Positions 53,964-62,538 of a stretch of 64,000 nucleotides of DNA are shown here, piece by piece. The notes below the pieces were generated by a model that saw nothing but the letters and a program-made list of their open reading frames with translations, made no database searches and was not told the origin of the DNA. The stretch comes from Streptomyces sp. NRRL S-340 (GTDB lineage Bacteria; Actinomycetota; Actinomycetes; Streptomycetales; Streptomycetaceae). The translations under genes and the position numbers were made by a program. The first letter of the stretch is position 1, and each line of letters starts with the position of its first letter. The stretch is taken from NCBI RefSeq assembly GCF_000720185.1, contig NZ_JOIY01000052.1, forward strand, positions 49,292-113,291, in the 5' to 3' direction.

Positions 53964-56046
53964 GAAATGCCTCCCCTTGCTCCTTCACGCCGTGCGCCCC
54001 GGCGTCCCCCGGGTCCGCGGCCCCGCCCGCGTGCTCCTGAGCCCGCGCCGGCTCCGCGGCCGGCGTGCTGTCCTGCCACCGGGCGCCCGGCCCCGGCCGG
54101 GGCACCACCCGCGCGCCGCTGCCGGGCAGCGCCGTCGGATCGGCGGTGGGCACCACCGCGGGCGGCCGGGCGGCTATCGGGTCCCTGCCCTGCGCCGCAC
54201 CGCGGTCACCGGAGGGCTGCACGGGCACGGTGGCCCGCTTGTCACCGCGCACCGCACCGGCCTCGCCGAGCCCCCGGTTGCGCCGCGAGTCCTTGGGCTC
54301 CAGCGGTATCGGCGATCCGCGCAGCGGCTCGTCCGCCGTCCTCGGGATCGTCAGCCGGAACTGCGAACCGCCGCCCGGCTCTCCCCACGCCTGCAGCCAG
54401 CCGCCGTGCAGCCGGGCGTCCTCCAGGGCGATCGACAGCCCCAGTCCCGTCCCGCCGGTGGTACGCGCGCGTGCCGGGTCGGCCCGCCAGAACCGGCTGA
54501 AGACCCGGGTCGCCTCCCCCGGCTTGAGCCCGACGCCGTAGTCGCGCACCGCGACCGCGACCGCGCCGCCCGCCGCGGCGAGCTTGACGACGACGTCCCG
54601 CCCGTCGCCGTGCTCGACGGCGTTGACGACGAGGTTGCGCAGGACCCGCTCCACCCGCCGGGCGTCGACCTCGGCGACCACGGGCTGCTGGTCGCCGACG
54701 ACGCGTATGCGCGTGCCCTTGCGGTCCGCGAGCGGCTCGGCGCCGCTGACCACCCGCCGCACCACCTCCCGCAGGTCCACCGGCTCGGCCTCCAGCGCCG
54801 CCGCACCCGCGTCGAAGCGGCTGATCTCCAGAAGGTCCGACAGCAGCGACTCGAACCGGTCCACCTGGTCGAGGAGCAGCTCCGCCGACCGCGCGGTGAC
54901 CGGGTCGAAGTCCTCCCGGGCCTCATGGATGACGTCGGCGGCCATCCGTACGGTCGTCAGCGGCGTCCGCAGCTCGTGCGAGACGTCGGAGACGAACCGG
55001 CGCTGCATCCGCGACAGGTCCTCCAGCTGGTTGATCTTCAGCTGGAGGTTCTGCGCCATCTTGTTGAAGGCCTCGCCCAGGCGTGCGATGTCGTCCTCGC
55101 CGGTGACCTTCATCCGCTCCTGCAGCCGCCCGGCCGACAGCCGCTCGGCGATCCCCGCGGCCATCCGCACCGGTGTGACCACCTGGCGCACCACGAGCCA
55201 GGCGATCGCCCCCAGCAGCACGACGACGAAGAGGCCGGCCGTGGCCAGCGTCCCCTTCACCAGGCTGAGCGACTTCTCCTCCTGGGTGAGCGGGAAGAGG
55301 TAGTACAGCTGGTACGGGTGCCCGTTGGGATCGTTGACCTGCTTGCCGATGACGAGGGCCGGCTGGGGCTCCTTGTCGGTGTCCTTGTAGACGATGCGCG
55401 TGTAGCTCTGGGCGGCGGTCATGCTGCCGTTGATCCGCGCCCGCAGGTCCTCGGGGACGCTCACGGTCGGATCCACCTGCCCGGAGGCGCGCGGACCGCG
55501 TCCCCCGGCGCCGTCGTCGCCCGCGGGCAGTGTGACCACGTCGAAGGCGCCCTGGCCGCCGCTGGAGAGCGAAGAGACCAGCTCACTCATCCACGAGATG
55601 ACGTTCTGCGAGGAGTGCCCGTCCGCGGGGGTGCCCGCGGCGTCGTCGCCGGTGCCGCTCGCCGCCTCGTCGGCCCGCTGCTTGGCCACCGCGAACCCGC
55701 CGGTGGCCTGGCTCTGCGACGCCTTCACCTTGGCGTCCAGCAGCCCGTTGCGCACCTGGCCGATGACGACGACGCCCAGCAGCAGCACGACGCCCAGCGA
55801 CATCAGCAGCGTGGTGGCGACGACCTTGAGCTGGATGTTGCGCCGCCACAGCCGCATGACGGGCAGCAGCGGCCGGCGCACCCAGCGCAGCAGCAACCGC
55901 AGGACCGGACTGCCCTGCACGCCGCCGTGCAGCAGTCCGCCCTCCAGGAGGTGGCCCCAGCGGGACCCCGCGCTCTTGCGGCCGACAGGCCGCCCGGCAC
56001 GGGACCCGGAGCGTCCGGGTGCCGAAGCGGCACTGTCCCCGGACAT
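53953..56046 (-). CDS. mtrB: Two-component sensor histidine kinase MtrB
   Basis: Membrane sensor kinase partnered with MtrA, controlling growth, septation and antibiotic production genes in Streptomyces (family knowledge). The 697 residues have a basic cytoplasmic start, TM1 (about 78-101, TTLLMSLGVVLLLGVVVIG), an extracytoplasmic sensor domain, TM2 (about 265-285, LFVVVLLGAIAWLVV), HAMP, and the phospho-His H357 in SDVSHELRTPL. The HATPase domain has NLVVNAVEHG and GTGLGLSIA. A long Pro/Ala/Arg-rich tail ends the protein. ATG 56046 lies 1 nt after the mtrA stop, so the pair is coupled. Confidence 0.95.
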   Translation of the reverse strand: MSGDSAASAPGRSGSRAGRPVGRKSAGSRWGHLLEGGLLHGGVQGSPVLRLLLRWVRRPLLPVMRLWRRNIQLKVVATTLLMSLGVVLLLGVVVIGQVRNGLLDAKVKASQSQATGGFAVAKQRADEAASGTGDDAAGTPADGHSSQNVISWMSELVSSLSSGGQGAFDVVTLPAGDDGAGGRGPRASGQVDPTVSVPEDLRARINGSMTAAQSYTRIVYKDTDKEPQPALVIGKQVNDPNGHPYQLYYLFPLTQEEKSLSLVKGTLATAGLFVVVLLGAIAWLVVRQVVTPVRMAAGIAERLSAGRLQERMKVTGEDDIARLGEAFNKMAQNLQLKINQLEDLSRMQRRFVSDVSHELRTPLTTVRMAADVIHEAREDFDPVTARSAELLLDQVDRFESLLSDLLEISRFDAGAAALEAEPVDLREVVRRVVSGAEPLADRKGTRIRVVGDQQPVVAEVDARRVERVLRNLVVNAVEHGDGRDVVVKLAAAGGAVAVAVRDYGVGLKPGEATRVFSRFWRADPARARTTGGTGLGLSIALEDARLHGGWLQAWGEPGGGSQFRLTIPRTADEPLRGSPIPLEPKDSRRNRGLGEAGAVRGDKRATVPVQPSGDRGAAQGRDPIAARPPAVVPTADPTALPGSGARVVPRPGPGARWQDSTPAAEPARAQEHAGGAADPGDAGAHGVKEQGEAFRGR

Positions 56047-56047
56047 G

Positions 56048-56737
56048 TCAGCTCGGTCCGGCCTTGTAGCCGACACCACGGACGGTCACCACGATCTCCG
56101 GCTTCTCCGGGTCCTTCTCGACCTTGGAACGCAGCCGCTGGACATGCACGTTGACCAGGCGGGTGTCCGCCGCGTGGCGGTAGCCCCACACCTGCTCCAG
56201 GAGCACCTCGCGGGTGAACACCTGCCAGGGCTTGCGGGCGAGCGCGACCAGCAGGTCGAACTCCAGCGGCGTCAGCGCGATCGACTGCCCGTCCCGCTTC
56301 ACCGAGTGCCCGGCCACGTCGATGACGAGGTCACCGATGGCCAGCTGCTCCGGGGCCGGCTCCTCCGACCTGCGCAGCCGCGCCCGGATCCGGGCGACCA
56401 GCTCCTTCGGCTTGAACGGCTTGACGATGTAGTCGTCGGCCCCCGACTCCAGGCCCACGACCACGTCCACGGTGTCGCTCTTGGCGGTCAGCATCACGAT
56501 CGGCACCCCGGACTCCGCCCTGATCAGGCGGCAGACCTCGATGCCGTCGCGGCCGGGCAGCATCAGGTCGAGCAGCACCAGATCGGGCTTGCTCTCCCGG
56601 AAAGCGGCCAGCGCCTTGTCGCCGTCGGCTACGAAAGACGGCTCGAAACCCTCGCCACGCAGCACGATTCCGAGCATCTCGGCCAGTGCGGTGTCGTCGT
56701 CGACGACAAGGACTCGTCCCTTCATGAACGACATCAT
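56048..56737 (-). CDS. mtrA: Response regulator MtrA
   Basis: OmpR-family regulator of 229 residues. The receiver domain has D13-D15, phosphoacceptor D57 (LVLLDLMLP), MLTAK and KPFKPKEL. The winged-helix effector (about 130-229) ends VTVRGVGYKAGPS. The start MMSFMKGRV fits the usual length; ATG 56725 (MKGRVLVV) is a possible inner start. GTAACG-type elements lie just upstream (about 56747) and might serve as autoregulatory sites, but this is not established here. First gene of the mtrA-mtrB-lpqB operon, divergent in context from mtnA (same strand, 121-bp gap). Confidence 0.96.
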   Translation of the reverse strand: MMSFMKGRVLVVDDDTALAEMLGIVLRGEGFEPSFVADGDKALAAFRESKPDLVLLDLMLPGRDGIEVCRLIRAESGVPIVMLTAKSDTVDVVVGLESGADDYIVKPFKPKELVARIRARLRRSEEPAPEQLAIGDLVIDVAGHSVKRDGQSIALTPLEFDLLVALARKPWQVFTREVLLEQVWGYRHAADTRLVNVHVQRLRSKVEKDPEKPEIVVTVRGVGYKAGPS

Positions 56738-56858
56738 CCCATTCTTGTAACGGTGGCGAAGATCCAGGTGAGACAGCTCACTGGCCTGTGACGATAGTCG
56801 TACGGAGTCACTACTGTCTGCCCTCGCCCGCGAACGGCCCCGCAGCGGAGCCGGCCGG

Positions 56859-58001
56859 CTACCCCGCCGCCCCCCGCCGCGACCTCGCGCACAGCTTGGC
56901 CAGCCCCTCGGCGGTCACCGGCGACACCGTGCCCTCCTCGGTGACGATCGCGGTCACCAGCTCCGGCGGCGTCACGTCGAACGCCGGGTTGTAGGCCTGC
57001 GTGCCGAGCGGCGCCACGGGGATGCCGCCGGCCGCACCCGTCACCGGGATCTGCGGAGCGATCAGCTCCGTCACCTCGTACCCGGGGCGCTGCTCGACCT
57101 CGATGGACGCCCCGTCCGCGGTCTTCTCGTCCACCGTCGTCACCGGGGCGACCACGATGAACGGCACATGGTGGTAGCGGGCGAGCACCGCGAGCGGATA
57201 ACTCCCCACCTTGTTCGCCACCGACCCGTCCGCCGCGATGCGGTCCGCGCCGATCAGCACCGCGTCCACCTCACCGGCCGCGAACAGCGAACCGGCCGCG
57301 TTGTCCGTGAGCAGCGTGTACGCCAGACCGTGGCGGGCCGCCTCGTACGCCGTCAGACGCGCGCCCTGCAGCAGAGGACGGGTCTCGTCCACCCACAGCC
57401 GGCGCAGCCGGCCCTCCCGGTGCGCCGCCAGCGCCACCGCGAACGCCGTCCCCTCCCCGCCCGACACCAGCGACCCGGTGTTGCAGTGCGTGAGGACCCG
57501 GTGCCCGCCGGCCGGCAGCAGCTCGTCCAGCAACGCCAGCCCGTGCTCGGCCATCCGCGCGCTCGCCCGCGCGTCCTCCTGGTGCAGCCGCTGCGCCGCG
57601 GCCAGCGCCGCAGGGGCGGCCAGCAGCGGATCACCGGTCTCGGCCAGGGCCGTGTGGTACGCGCACTGCGCCCGGTGCACGCCCAGGGAGAGGTTCACCG
57701 CGGTGGGACGCGCCGCGGCGAGCGCGTCGGCGGCGTCGTCCACGTCGAAACCGCGCGCGGCGGCCAGCGCGACGCCGTACGCACCGGCGATGCCGAGCAG
57801 CGGCGCCCCGCGCACGGCCAGCGACCGGATCGCCTCCACGAGAGCGGGTGCGTCCGTACACACCAGCTCGACCTCCTCGGCGGGCAGCCTCGTCTGGTCC
57901 AGGAGGACCAGGACGGGGCCCTCGGGGGGCTCCTCCCAGCGGATGGCGGGAATCCCCGGCGGCCGGTTGTCCTCGCGGGTCTGCGCGTACTGATCAGCCA
58001 T
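56859..58001 (-). CDS. mtnA: Methylthioribose-1-phosphate isomerase
   Basis: Methionine salvage enzyme that converts 5-methylthioribose 1-phosphate to methylthioribulose 1-phosphate; eIF2B-alpha fold. The 380 residues have the catalytic pair C173 (THCNTGSL) and D253 (IGADRIAADG), the substrate-phosphate loop VRGAPLLGIAGAYGV, and NKVGSYPLA. ATG 58001 gives the standard N-terminus. No other salvage genes are adjacent. A likely single-gene unit on the minus strand, divergent from the operon starting at 58142. Confidence 0.94.
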   Translation of the reverse strand: MADQYAQTREDNRPPGIPAIRWEEPPEGPVLVLLDQTRLPAEEVELVCTDAPALVEAIRSLAVRGAPLLGIAGAYGVALAAARGFDVDDAADALAAARPTAVNLSLGVHRAQCAYHTALAETGDPLLAAPAALAAAQRLHQEDARASARMAEHGLALLDELLPAGGHRVLTHCNTGSLVSGGEGTAFAVALAAHREGRLRRLWVDETRPLLQGARLTAYEAARHGLAYTLLTDNAAGSLFAAGEVDAVLIGADRIAADGSVANKVGSYPLAVLARYHHVPFIVVAPVTTVDEKTADGASIEVEQRPGYEVTELIAPQIPVTGAAGGIPVAPLGTQAYNPAFDVTPPELVTAIVTEEGTVSPVTAEGLAKLCARSRRGAAG

Positions 58002-58141
58002 GCCGTCAGTGTTCCCCGTATCCCTCGGACAATGGAAGGCGCGCAGCCCGCACCGCGGCAGGTCACCCGAACACCGCCCCATGGCACGATGGCAGCCAAC
58101 CTGCCGCCGCGCCCGCGGACGGGCACCATGAAGGAGCGACG

Positions 58142-59530
58142 ATGAACGACACTCCGGGCTGGGCCTCGCCCGGATCCGCCCCGTCCGACGGGCAGGAGCC
58201 CGGCGCGTCCGGCCCTGCCGACGCCGCCGGCCGCCCCGATGCCGCACCGCCGGCCCAGCCCGCGCAGCCGCAGGGCCCTGGCGTGAAGTGGTCCAAGGAG
58301 CAGCCACCGGCAGGCCAGTGGTCCGCGCCCACGGGAGGCCCCGCCGCCCCGGCGCCCGGCCAGACCCCGCCGCCCCCTCCCCCCGGCCCCGGCTGGGGCA
58401 CCCAGCCTCCCGCGGGCGGCGGCTACGGCGGTCCGGGCGGCGGCTACGGCGGTTACCGGGGGCCCGGGGGCTACGGAGGCCCCGGCGGTTACGGCGGTCC
58501 CGGAGGATACGGCGCCTGGGGCGCCGGCTGGGGCGGCCCTCCGCCCGCGGCCAAGCCCGGCGTGATCCCGCTGCGCCCGCTCGGACTGGGCGAGATCCTC
58601 GACGGCGCGGTGTCCACCATGCGCACCCACTGGCGCCCCGTGCTCGGCATCTCCCTGGTCATCGCGGTCGTCACCGAGATCGCCGTCATCCTGGTCCAGC
58701 GTCTGGCCCTGAACGGCATCGTCGACAGCGCGGCGCTCGACGACCCGGACGCAAGCCCCGGCGAACTGCTGCGCGCCATGGGCGACGGCCTGCTCGGATC
58801 CGGCATCCTCTTCGTGGTCGGCATCATCGGCACCGTCCTCGCCACCGCCCTGCTCACCACCGTCACCAGCCGCGCGGTCCTCGGCAAGCCCGTCACGGTC
58901 CGCGAAGCCTGGCACGACGCCCGCCCCCAGATCCCCCGGCTGCTCGGCCTGGTCCTCCTGCTGCTGGTCATCTGCCTCGGCGTCTTCGCCGTCGGCATGG
59001 TCCCCGGCATCCTCATCGCCGCCGCCGGGTCCCCCACCGGAGGCACCGCGATCGCCGTCCTCGGCGCCCTGGGCGCCGGTGTGGTCGCCATCTGGCTCGC
59101 GGTCCGCTACTGCCTCGCCTCGCCCGCGCTGATGCTCGAGAAGCAGGGCGTCAAGAAGGCGATGAGCCGCTCCGCCAAGCTGGTCCGCGGCTCCTGGTGG
59201 CGGATGTTCGGCATCCAGTTGCTGACCGCGCTCATCGTGAACATCATCTCCGCGATCATCGTCATCCCCTTCAGCCTCATCGCCTCCGCGTTCAGCGACG
59301 GCGGCCTGTCCGGCCTCCTGGACGGAAGCACCCAGCTCGGCTGGACGTACCTGATCGTCACCGGGGTCGGATCGGTGATCGGATCCATGATCAAGTTCCC
59401 GATCACGGCCGGTGTCACCGTGCTCCTCTACATCGACCAGCGCATCCGCCGCGAGGCCCTCGACCTCGAACTGGCCCGCGTCGCAGGCGTCCAGGCGCAC
59501 GGCACGGGCACACCCTCGTCGGGGAGCTGA
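58142..59530 (+). CDS. Proline/glycine-rich polytopic membrane protein (GPDPase membrane-domain-like)
   Basis: A 462-residue protein. The first 140 residues are cytoplasmic, disordered and rich in Pro, Gly and Tyr (GYGG/GGYGGPG repeats). A membrane domain follows with RPLGLGEILDGAVSTMRTHWRPVLG and about six TM segments, the arrangement seen in proteins annotated as glycerophosphoryl diester phosphodiesterase membrane domain; no catalytic residues of such enzymes are visible. ATG has AAGGAGCG immediately upstream. It is the first gene of a five-gene operon with DUF4129, DUF4350, MoxR and DUF58. Function unknown. Confidence 0.82.
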   Translation: MNDTPGWASPGSAPSDGQEPGASGPADAAGRPDAAPPAQPAQPQGPGVKWSKEQPPAGQWSAPTGGPAAPAPGQTPPPPPPGPGWGTQPPAGGGYGGPGGGYGGYRGPGGYGGPGGYGGPGGYGAWGAGWGGPPPAAKPGVIPLRPLGLGEILDGAVSTMRTHWRPVLGISLVIAVVTEIAVILVQRLALNGIVDSAALDDPDASPGELLRAMGDGLLGSGILFVVGIIGTVLATALLTTVTSRAVLGKPVTVREAWHDARPQIPRLLGLVLLLLVICLGVFAVGMVPGILIAAAGSPTGGTAIAVLGALGAGVVAIWLAVRYCLASPALMLEKQGVKKAMSRSAKLVRGSWWRMFGIQLLTALIVNIISAIIVIPFSLIASAFSDGGLSGLLDGSTQLGWTYLIVTGVGSVIGSMIKFPITAGVTVLLYIDQRIRREALDLELARVAGVQAHGTGTPSSGS

Positions 59531-59534
59531 TGCC

Positions 59535-60347
59535 GTGAGCCCGCCGGGGGGAGTTCTCACAGTGCCGCCCGCGCTCCCGCACGCCGCGGACCACGCCGAC
59601 GGACCCCTGTATGCCCTGCTGCACGCCGGGCACACCGCCGCCCTGGCCTCCACGGGCCCGGGCGGCGAACCGCCGGTGACCGTCCCACGCGACGCTGCGC
59701 GGGAGGCCGCCCGCCGCGAACTGTCCAAGCGGATGTACCACGAGAACGACCCCGGCCTGCTGCGGCGCGCCCTCGACCACTTCTGGGACTGGGTCGGCGG
59801 GCTCTTCGACTCCGCCTCCGCCACCACCCCCGGCGGACCCGTCGGCCTCGTCGTCGTCATCCTGGCCGTCCTCGCCGTGCTCGGCGCCCTGTGGTGGCGC
59901 CTGGGCGCACCCCGCCGCGAACCCCTCACGGCCCCCGCCCTGTTCGACGACCGTCCCCGCACCGCCGCCGAACACCGCGCCGCGGCCGAGGCCCACGCCG
60001 CCCAGCGCCACTGGAACCAGGCCCTCCAGGAACGCATGCGCGCCGTGGTCCGCTCCCTGGAAGAACGCGCCCTCCTCGACACACGCCCCGGCCGCACCGC
60101 CGACGAGGCCGCGGCCGAAGCCGGCCGCACCCTGCCCGCCCACAGCGACCGGCTGCGCACCGCCGCCCGGGACTTCGACGACGTCACATACGGCGGCCGG
60201 CAAGCGACCGAACAGTCGTACCAGCGCATCGCCGCACTCGACCAGGACCTGGAACAGACCCGGCCCCAGCTCGCCCCCGGCACAAGGAGCACCACCCCGA
60301 CCGCCCACCAGGGAACCGGCCAGACCCGCCAGGGAGCCGCCGGATGA
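59535..60347 (+). CDS. DUF4129 domain membrane protein
   Basis: A 270-residue protein with one TM helix (about 95-120, GGPVGLVVVILAVLAVLGALWW). The segment before it contains REAARRELSKRMYHENDPGLL, and the DUF4129 domain after it (ARRALEERALLDTRPGRTADEAA-type helix) is predicted on the opposite side. GTG 59535 has GGAG 7 nt upstream and starts 4 nt after the previous stop. DUF4129 proteins are partners of MoxR/DUF58 systems in actinobacteria (known linkage). Confidence 0.84.
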   Translation: MSPPGGVLTVPPALPHAADHADGPLYALLHAGHTAALASTGPGGEPPVTVPRDAAREAARRELSKRMYHENDPGLLRRALDHFWDWVGGLFDSASATTPGGPVGLVVVILAVLAVLGALWWRLGAPRREPLTAPALFDDRPRTAAEHRAAAEAHAAQRHWNQALQERMRAVVRSLEERALLDTRPGRTADEAAAEAGRTLPAHSDRLRTAARDFDDVTYGGRQATEQSYQRIAALDQDLEQTRPQLAPGTRSTTPTAHQGTGQTRQGAAG

Positions 60348-61549
60348 CCCCCGAGGCCACCACCGCGGTCCCGCCCCCGGCCACCTCCGTCTCCCCCACC
60401 GCCCGCCAGACATGGACCCGCGCGCGCGGCATCCTGCTCGCCCTCGTCCTCCTCCTCGCCGCGGCCGTCGCCATCGCCGCCCTCCGCTCCGGCGACCAGC
60501 ACGGCCGGCTCGACCCGCGCTCCGCCGACCCCTACGGCAGCCACGCCGTCGCAGCCCTCCTCGCCGACCACGCGGTCACCACGCGCGTCGTCACCACCCT
60601 CGACGAGGCACGCGCCGCGGCCGGCCCCCACACCACCCTGCTCGTCGCCGTCCCCGACCTGCTGACCCACGACCAGCAGACCCGGCTGCACGCCGCGACC
60701 ACCCCCTCGGGCGGACGCACCGTCCTCGTCGCCCCCGGCACCCCGTCCGTCGGCCGCCTGGCCCCCGGCGTCACGGCCGACCCCGCACCCGGCTTCGACA
60801 CCGCCCTCGAACCCGGCTGCGTCCTGCCCGCCGCCCGCAGTGCCGGCTCCGCCGAACTGGGCGACGGCGTCCGCTACTCCACCACCCTGCGCACCGCCGA
60901 CGCCTGCTTCCCCAGCGACGGCCTGCCCACCCTCCTGCGCATCCCGCAGACCGCCGGCGGCGACACCGTCCTCCTCGGCGCACCCGACATCCTCTACAAC
61001 ACCCGCCTCGACCAGCAGGGCAACGCCTCGCTCGCCCTGCACCTCCTCGGCTCCCGCCCCCATCTGGTCTGGTACCTCCCCTCGCTCACCGACGACTCGG
61101 CCCCCGCCACCGGCGAGCGCGGATTCCTCGACCTGCTCCCCTCCGGCTGGCTCTGGGCCACCCTCCAGCTCTTCATCGCCGCCGCCCTGGCCGCCCTGTG
61201 GCGGGCACGCCGGTTCGGCCCCCTCGTGCCCGAAAAACTCCCCGTCGCGATCCGCGCCTCGGAAACCACCGAAGGCCGCGCCCGCCTCTACGCCAAGGTC
61301 AGCGCCCGCGACCGCGCCGCCGCCGCTCTCCGCTCCGCCACCCGCACCCGCCTCGCCCCCCTCGTCGGCATCCCCGCCACCCAGGCGCACACGCCCGAGA
61401 CCCTGCTCCCCGCCCTGTCCCACCGCCTCCACGACGACGGACAGCCCCTGCACGACCTCCTCTTCGGCCCGCCGCCCGGCGACGACGCGGCCCTCGTCTC
61501 CCTCGCCGACCGACTCGACGCCCTCGAAAGAGAGGTACGCCGTCCATGA
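60344..61549 (+). CDS. DUF4350 domain membrane protein
   Basis: A 401-residue protein. TM1 is at about 29-46 (ILLALVLLLAAAVAIAAL), followed by the RSADPYGSHAVAALL DUF4350 domain (about 50-230, ThuA/GATase-like fold, likely extracytoplasmic), and TM2 at about 265-285 (SGWLWATLQLFIAAALAALW). The cytoplasmic tail is basic. The ATG overlaps the previous stop (ATGA), and the gene overlaps the MoxR gene at its own end, so all are coupled. Function unknown; linkage suggests assembly with MoxR and DUF58. Confidence 0.84.
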   Translation: MTPEATTAVPPPATSVSPTARQTWTRARGILLALVLLLAAAVAIAALRSGDQHGRLDPRSADPYGSHAVAALLADHAVTTRVVTTLDEARAAAGPHTTLLVAVPDLLTHDQQTRLHAATTPSGGRTVLVAPGTPSVGRLAPGVTADPAPGFDTALEPGCVLPAARSAGSAELGDGVRYSTTLRTADACFPSDGLPTLLRIPQTAGGDTVLLGAPDILYNTRLDQQGNASLALHLLGSRPHLVWYLPSLTDDSAPATGERGFLDLLPSGWLWATLQLFIAAALAALWRARRFGPLVPEKLPVAIRASETTEGRARLYAKVSARDRAAAALRSATRTRLAPLVGIPATQAHTPETLLPALSHRLHDDGQPLHDLLFGPPPGDDAALVSLADRLDALEREVRRP

Positions 61550-62538
61550 TGGACCCGACCACTGACAACGCCGGGCACACCGGGGACGCGACCGCCGCCC
61601 GGTCCTCCCTCGAAGCCCTGCGCGCCGAGATCGCCAAGGCCGTGGTCGGCCAGGACCCCGCCGTGACCGGCCTCGTCGTCGCCCTGCTCTGCCGCGGCCA
61701 CGTCCTGCTCGAAGGCGTCCCCGGGGTCGCCAAGACCCTCCTCGTCCGCACTCTGGCCGCCGCCCTCGAACTCGACACCAAGCGCGTCCAGTTCACCCCC
61801 GACCTCATGCCCAGCGACGTCACGGGCTCCCTCGTCTACGACGCCCGCACCACTCGGTTCTCCTTCCAGCCCGGCCCGGTCTTCACCAACCTGGTCCTCG
61901 CCGACGAGATCAACCGCACCCCGCCGAAGACCCAGTCCTCACTGCTGGAAGCGATGGAGGAGCGCCAGGTCACCGTCGACGGCACCCCGCGCCCGCTGCC
62001 CGAGCCCTTCCTCGTCATCGCCACCCAGAACCCGGTCGAGTACGAGGGCACCTACCCCCTGCCCGAAGCACAGCTGGACCGTTTCCTCCTCAAACTGACC
62101 ATCCCCCTGCCCTCCCGGCAGGACGAGATCGACGTCCTCACCCGGCACGCCGCCGGCTTCAACCCGCGCGACCTGCACGCCGCCGGCGTACGCCCCGTCG
62201 CGGGCCCCGCCGACCTCGACGCGGCCCGCGCCGCCATCGCCAAGACCACCGTCTCCGCGGAGATCGCCGCCTACGTCGTCGACATCTGCCGCGCCACCCG
62301 CGAATCCCCGTCCCTCACCCTGGGCGTCTCCCCGCGCGGTGCCACGGCCCTGCTGTCGACCGCCCGCGCCTGGGCCTGGCTGACCGGCCGCGACTACGTC
62401 ATCCCGGACGACGTCAAGGCACTCGCCCTGCCCACCCTGCGCCACCGCGTACAGCTGCGCCCCGAGGCGGAGATGGAAGGCGTCACCGCCGACTCGGTGA
62501 TCACGGCGATCCTCACCCACGTCCCGGTCCCCCGCTGA
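61546..62538 (+). CDS. MoxR family AAA+ ATPase
   Basis: Cytoplasmic chaperone-type ATPase of 330 residues. Motifs: Walker A GVPGVAKT (57-64), Walker B LADEIN with D120/E121, the MoxR insert with TQNPVEYEGTYPLPEAQLDRF, sensor 1 ATQNP, and sensor 2 SPRGA. MoxR proteins remodel or activate partner proteins containing VWA/DUF58 domains (family knowledge). The start (ATG 61546, alternative 61549) overlaps the previous stop. Confidence 0.92.
   Translation: MMDPTTDNAGHTGDATAARSSLEALRAEIAKAVVGQDPAVTGLVVALLCRGHVLLEGVPGVAKTLLVRTLAAALELDTKRVQFTPDLMPSDVTGSLVYDARTTRFSFQPGPVFTNLVLADEINRTPPKTQSSLLEAMEERQVTVDGTPRPLPEPFLVIATQNPVEYEGTYPLPEAQLDRFLLKLTIPLPSRQDEIDVLTRHAAGFNPRDLHAAGVRPVAGPADLDAARAAIAKTTVSAEIAAYVVDICRATRESPSLTLGVSPRGATALLSTARAWAWLTGRDYVIPDDVKALALPTLRHRVQLRPEAEMEGVTADSVITAILTHVPVPR

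Noticed and set aside
57695..61453. 1252-codon reading frame on the minus strand
   Set aside because: It spans mtnA's other frame and several plus-strand genes with clear motifs; composition is Gly/Ala/Arg-rich shadow protein.
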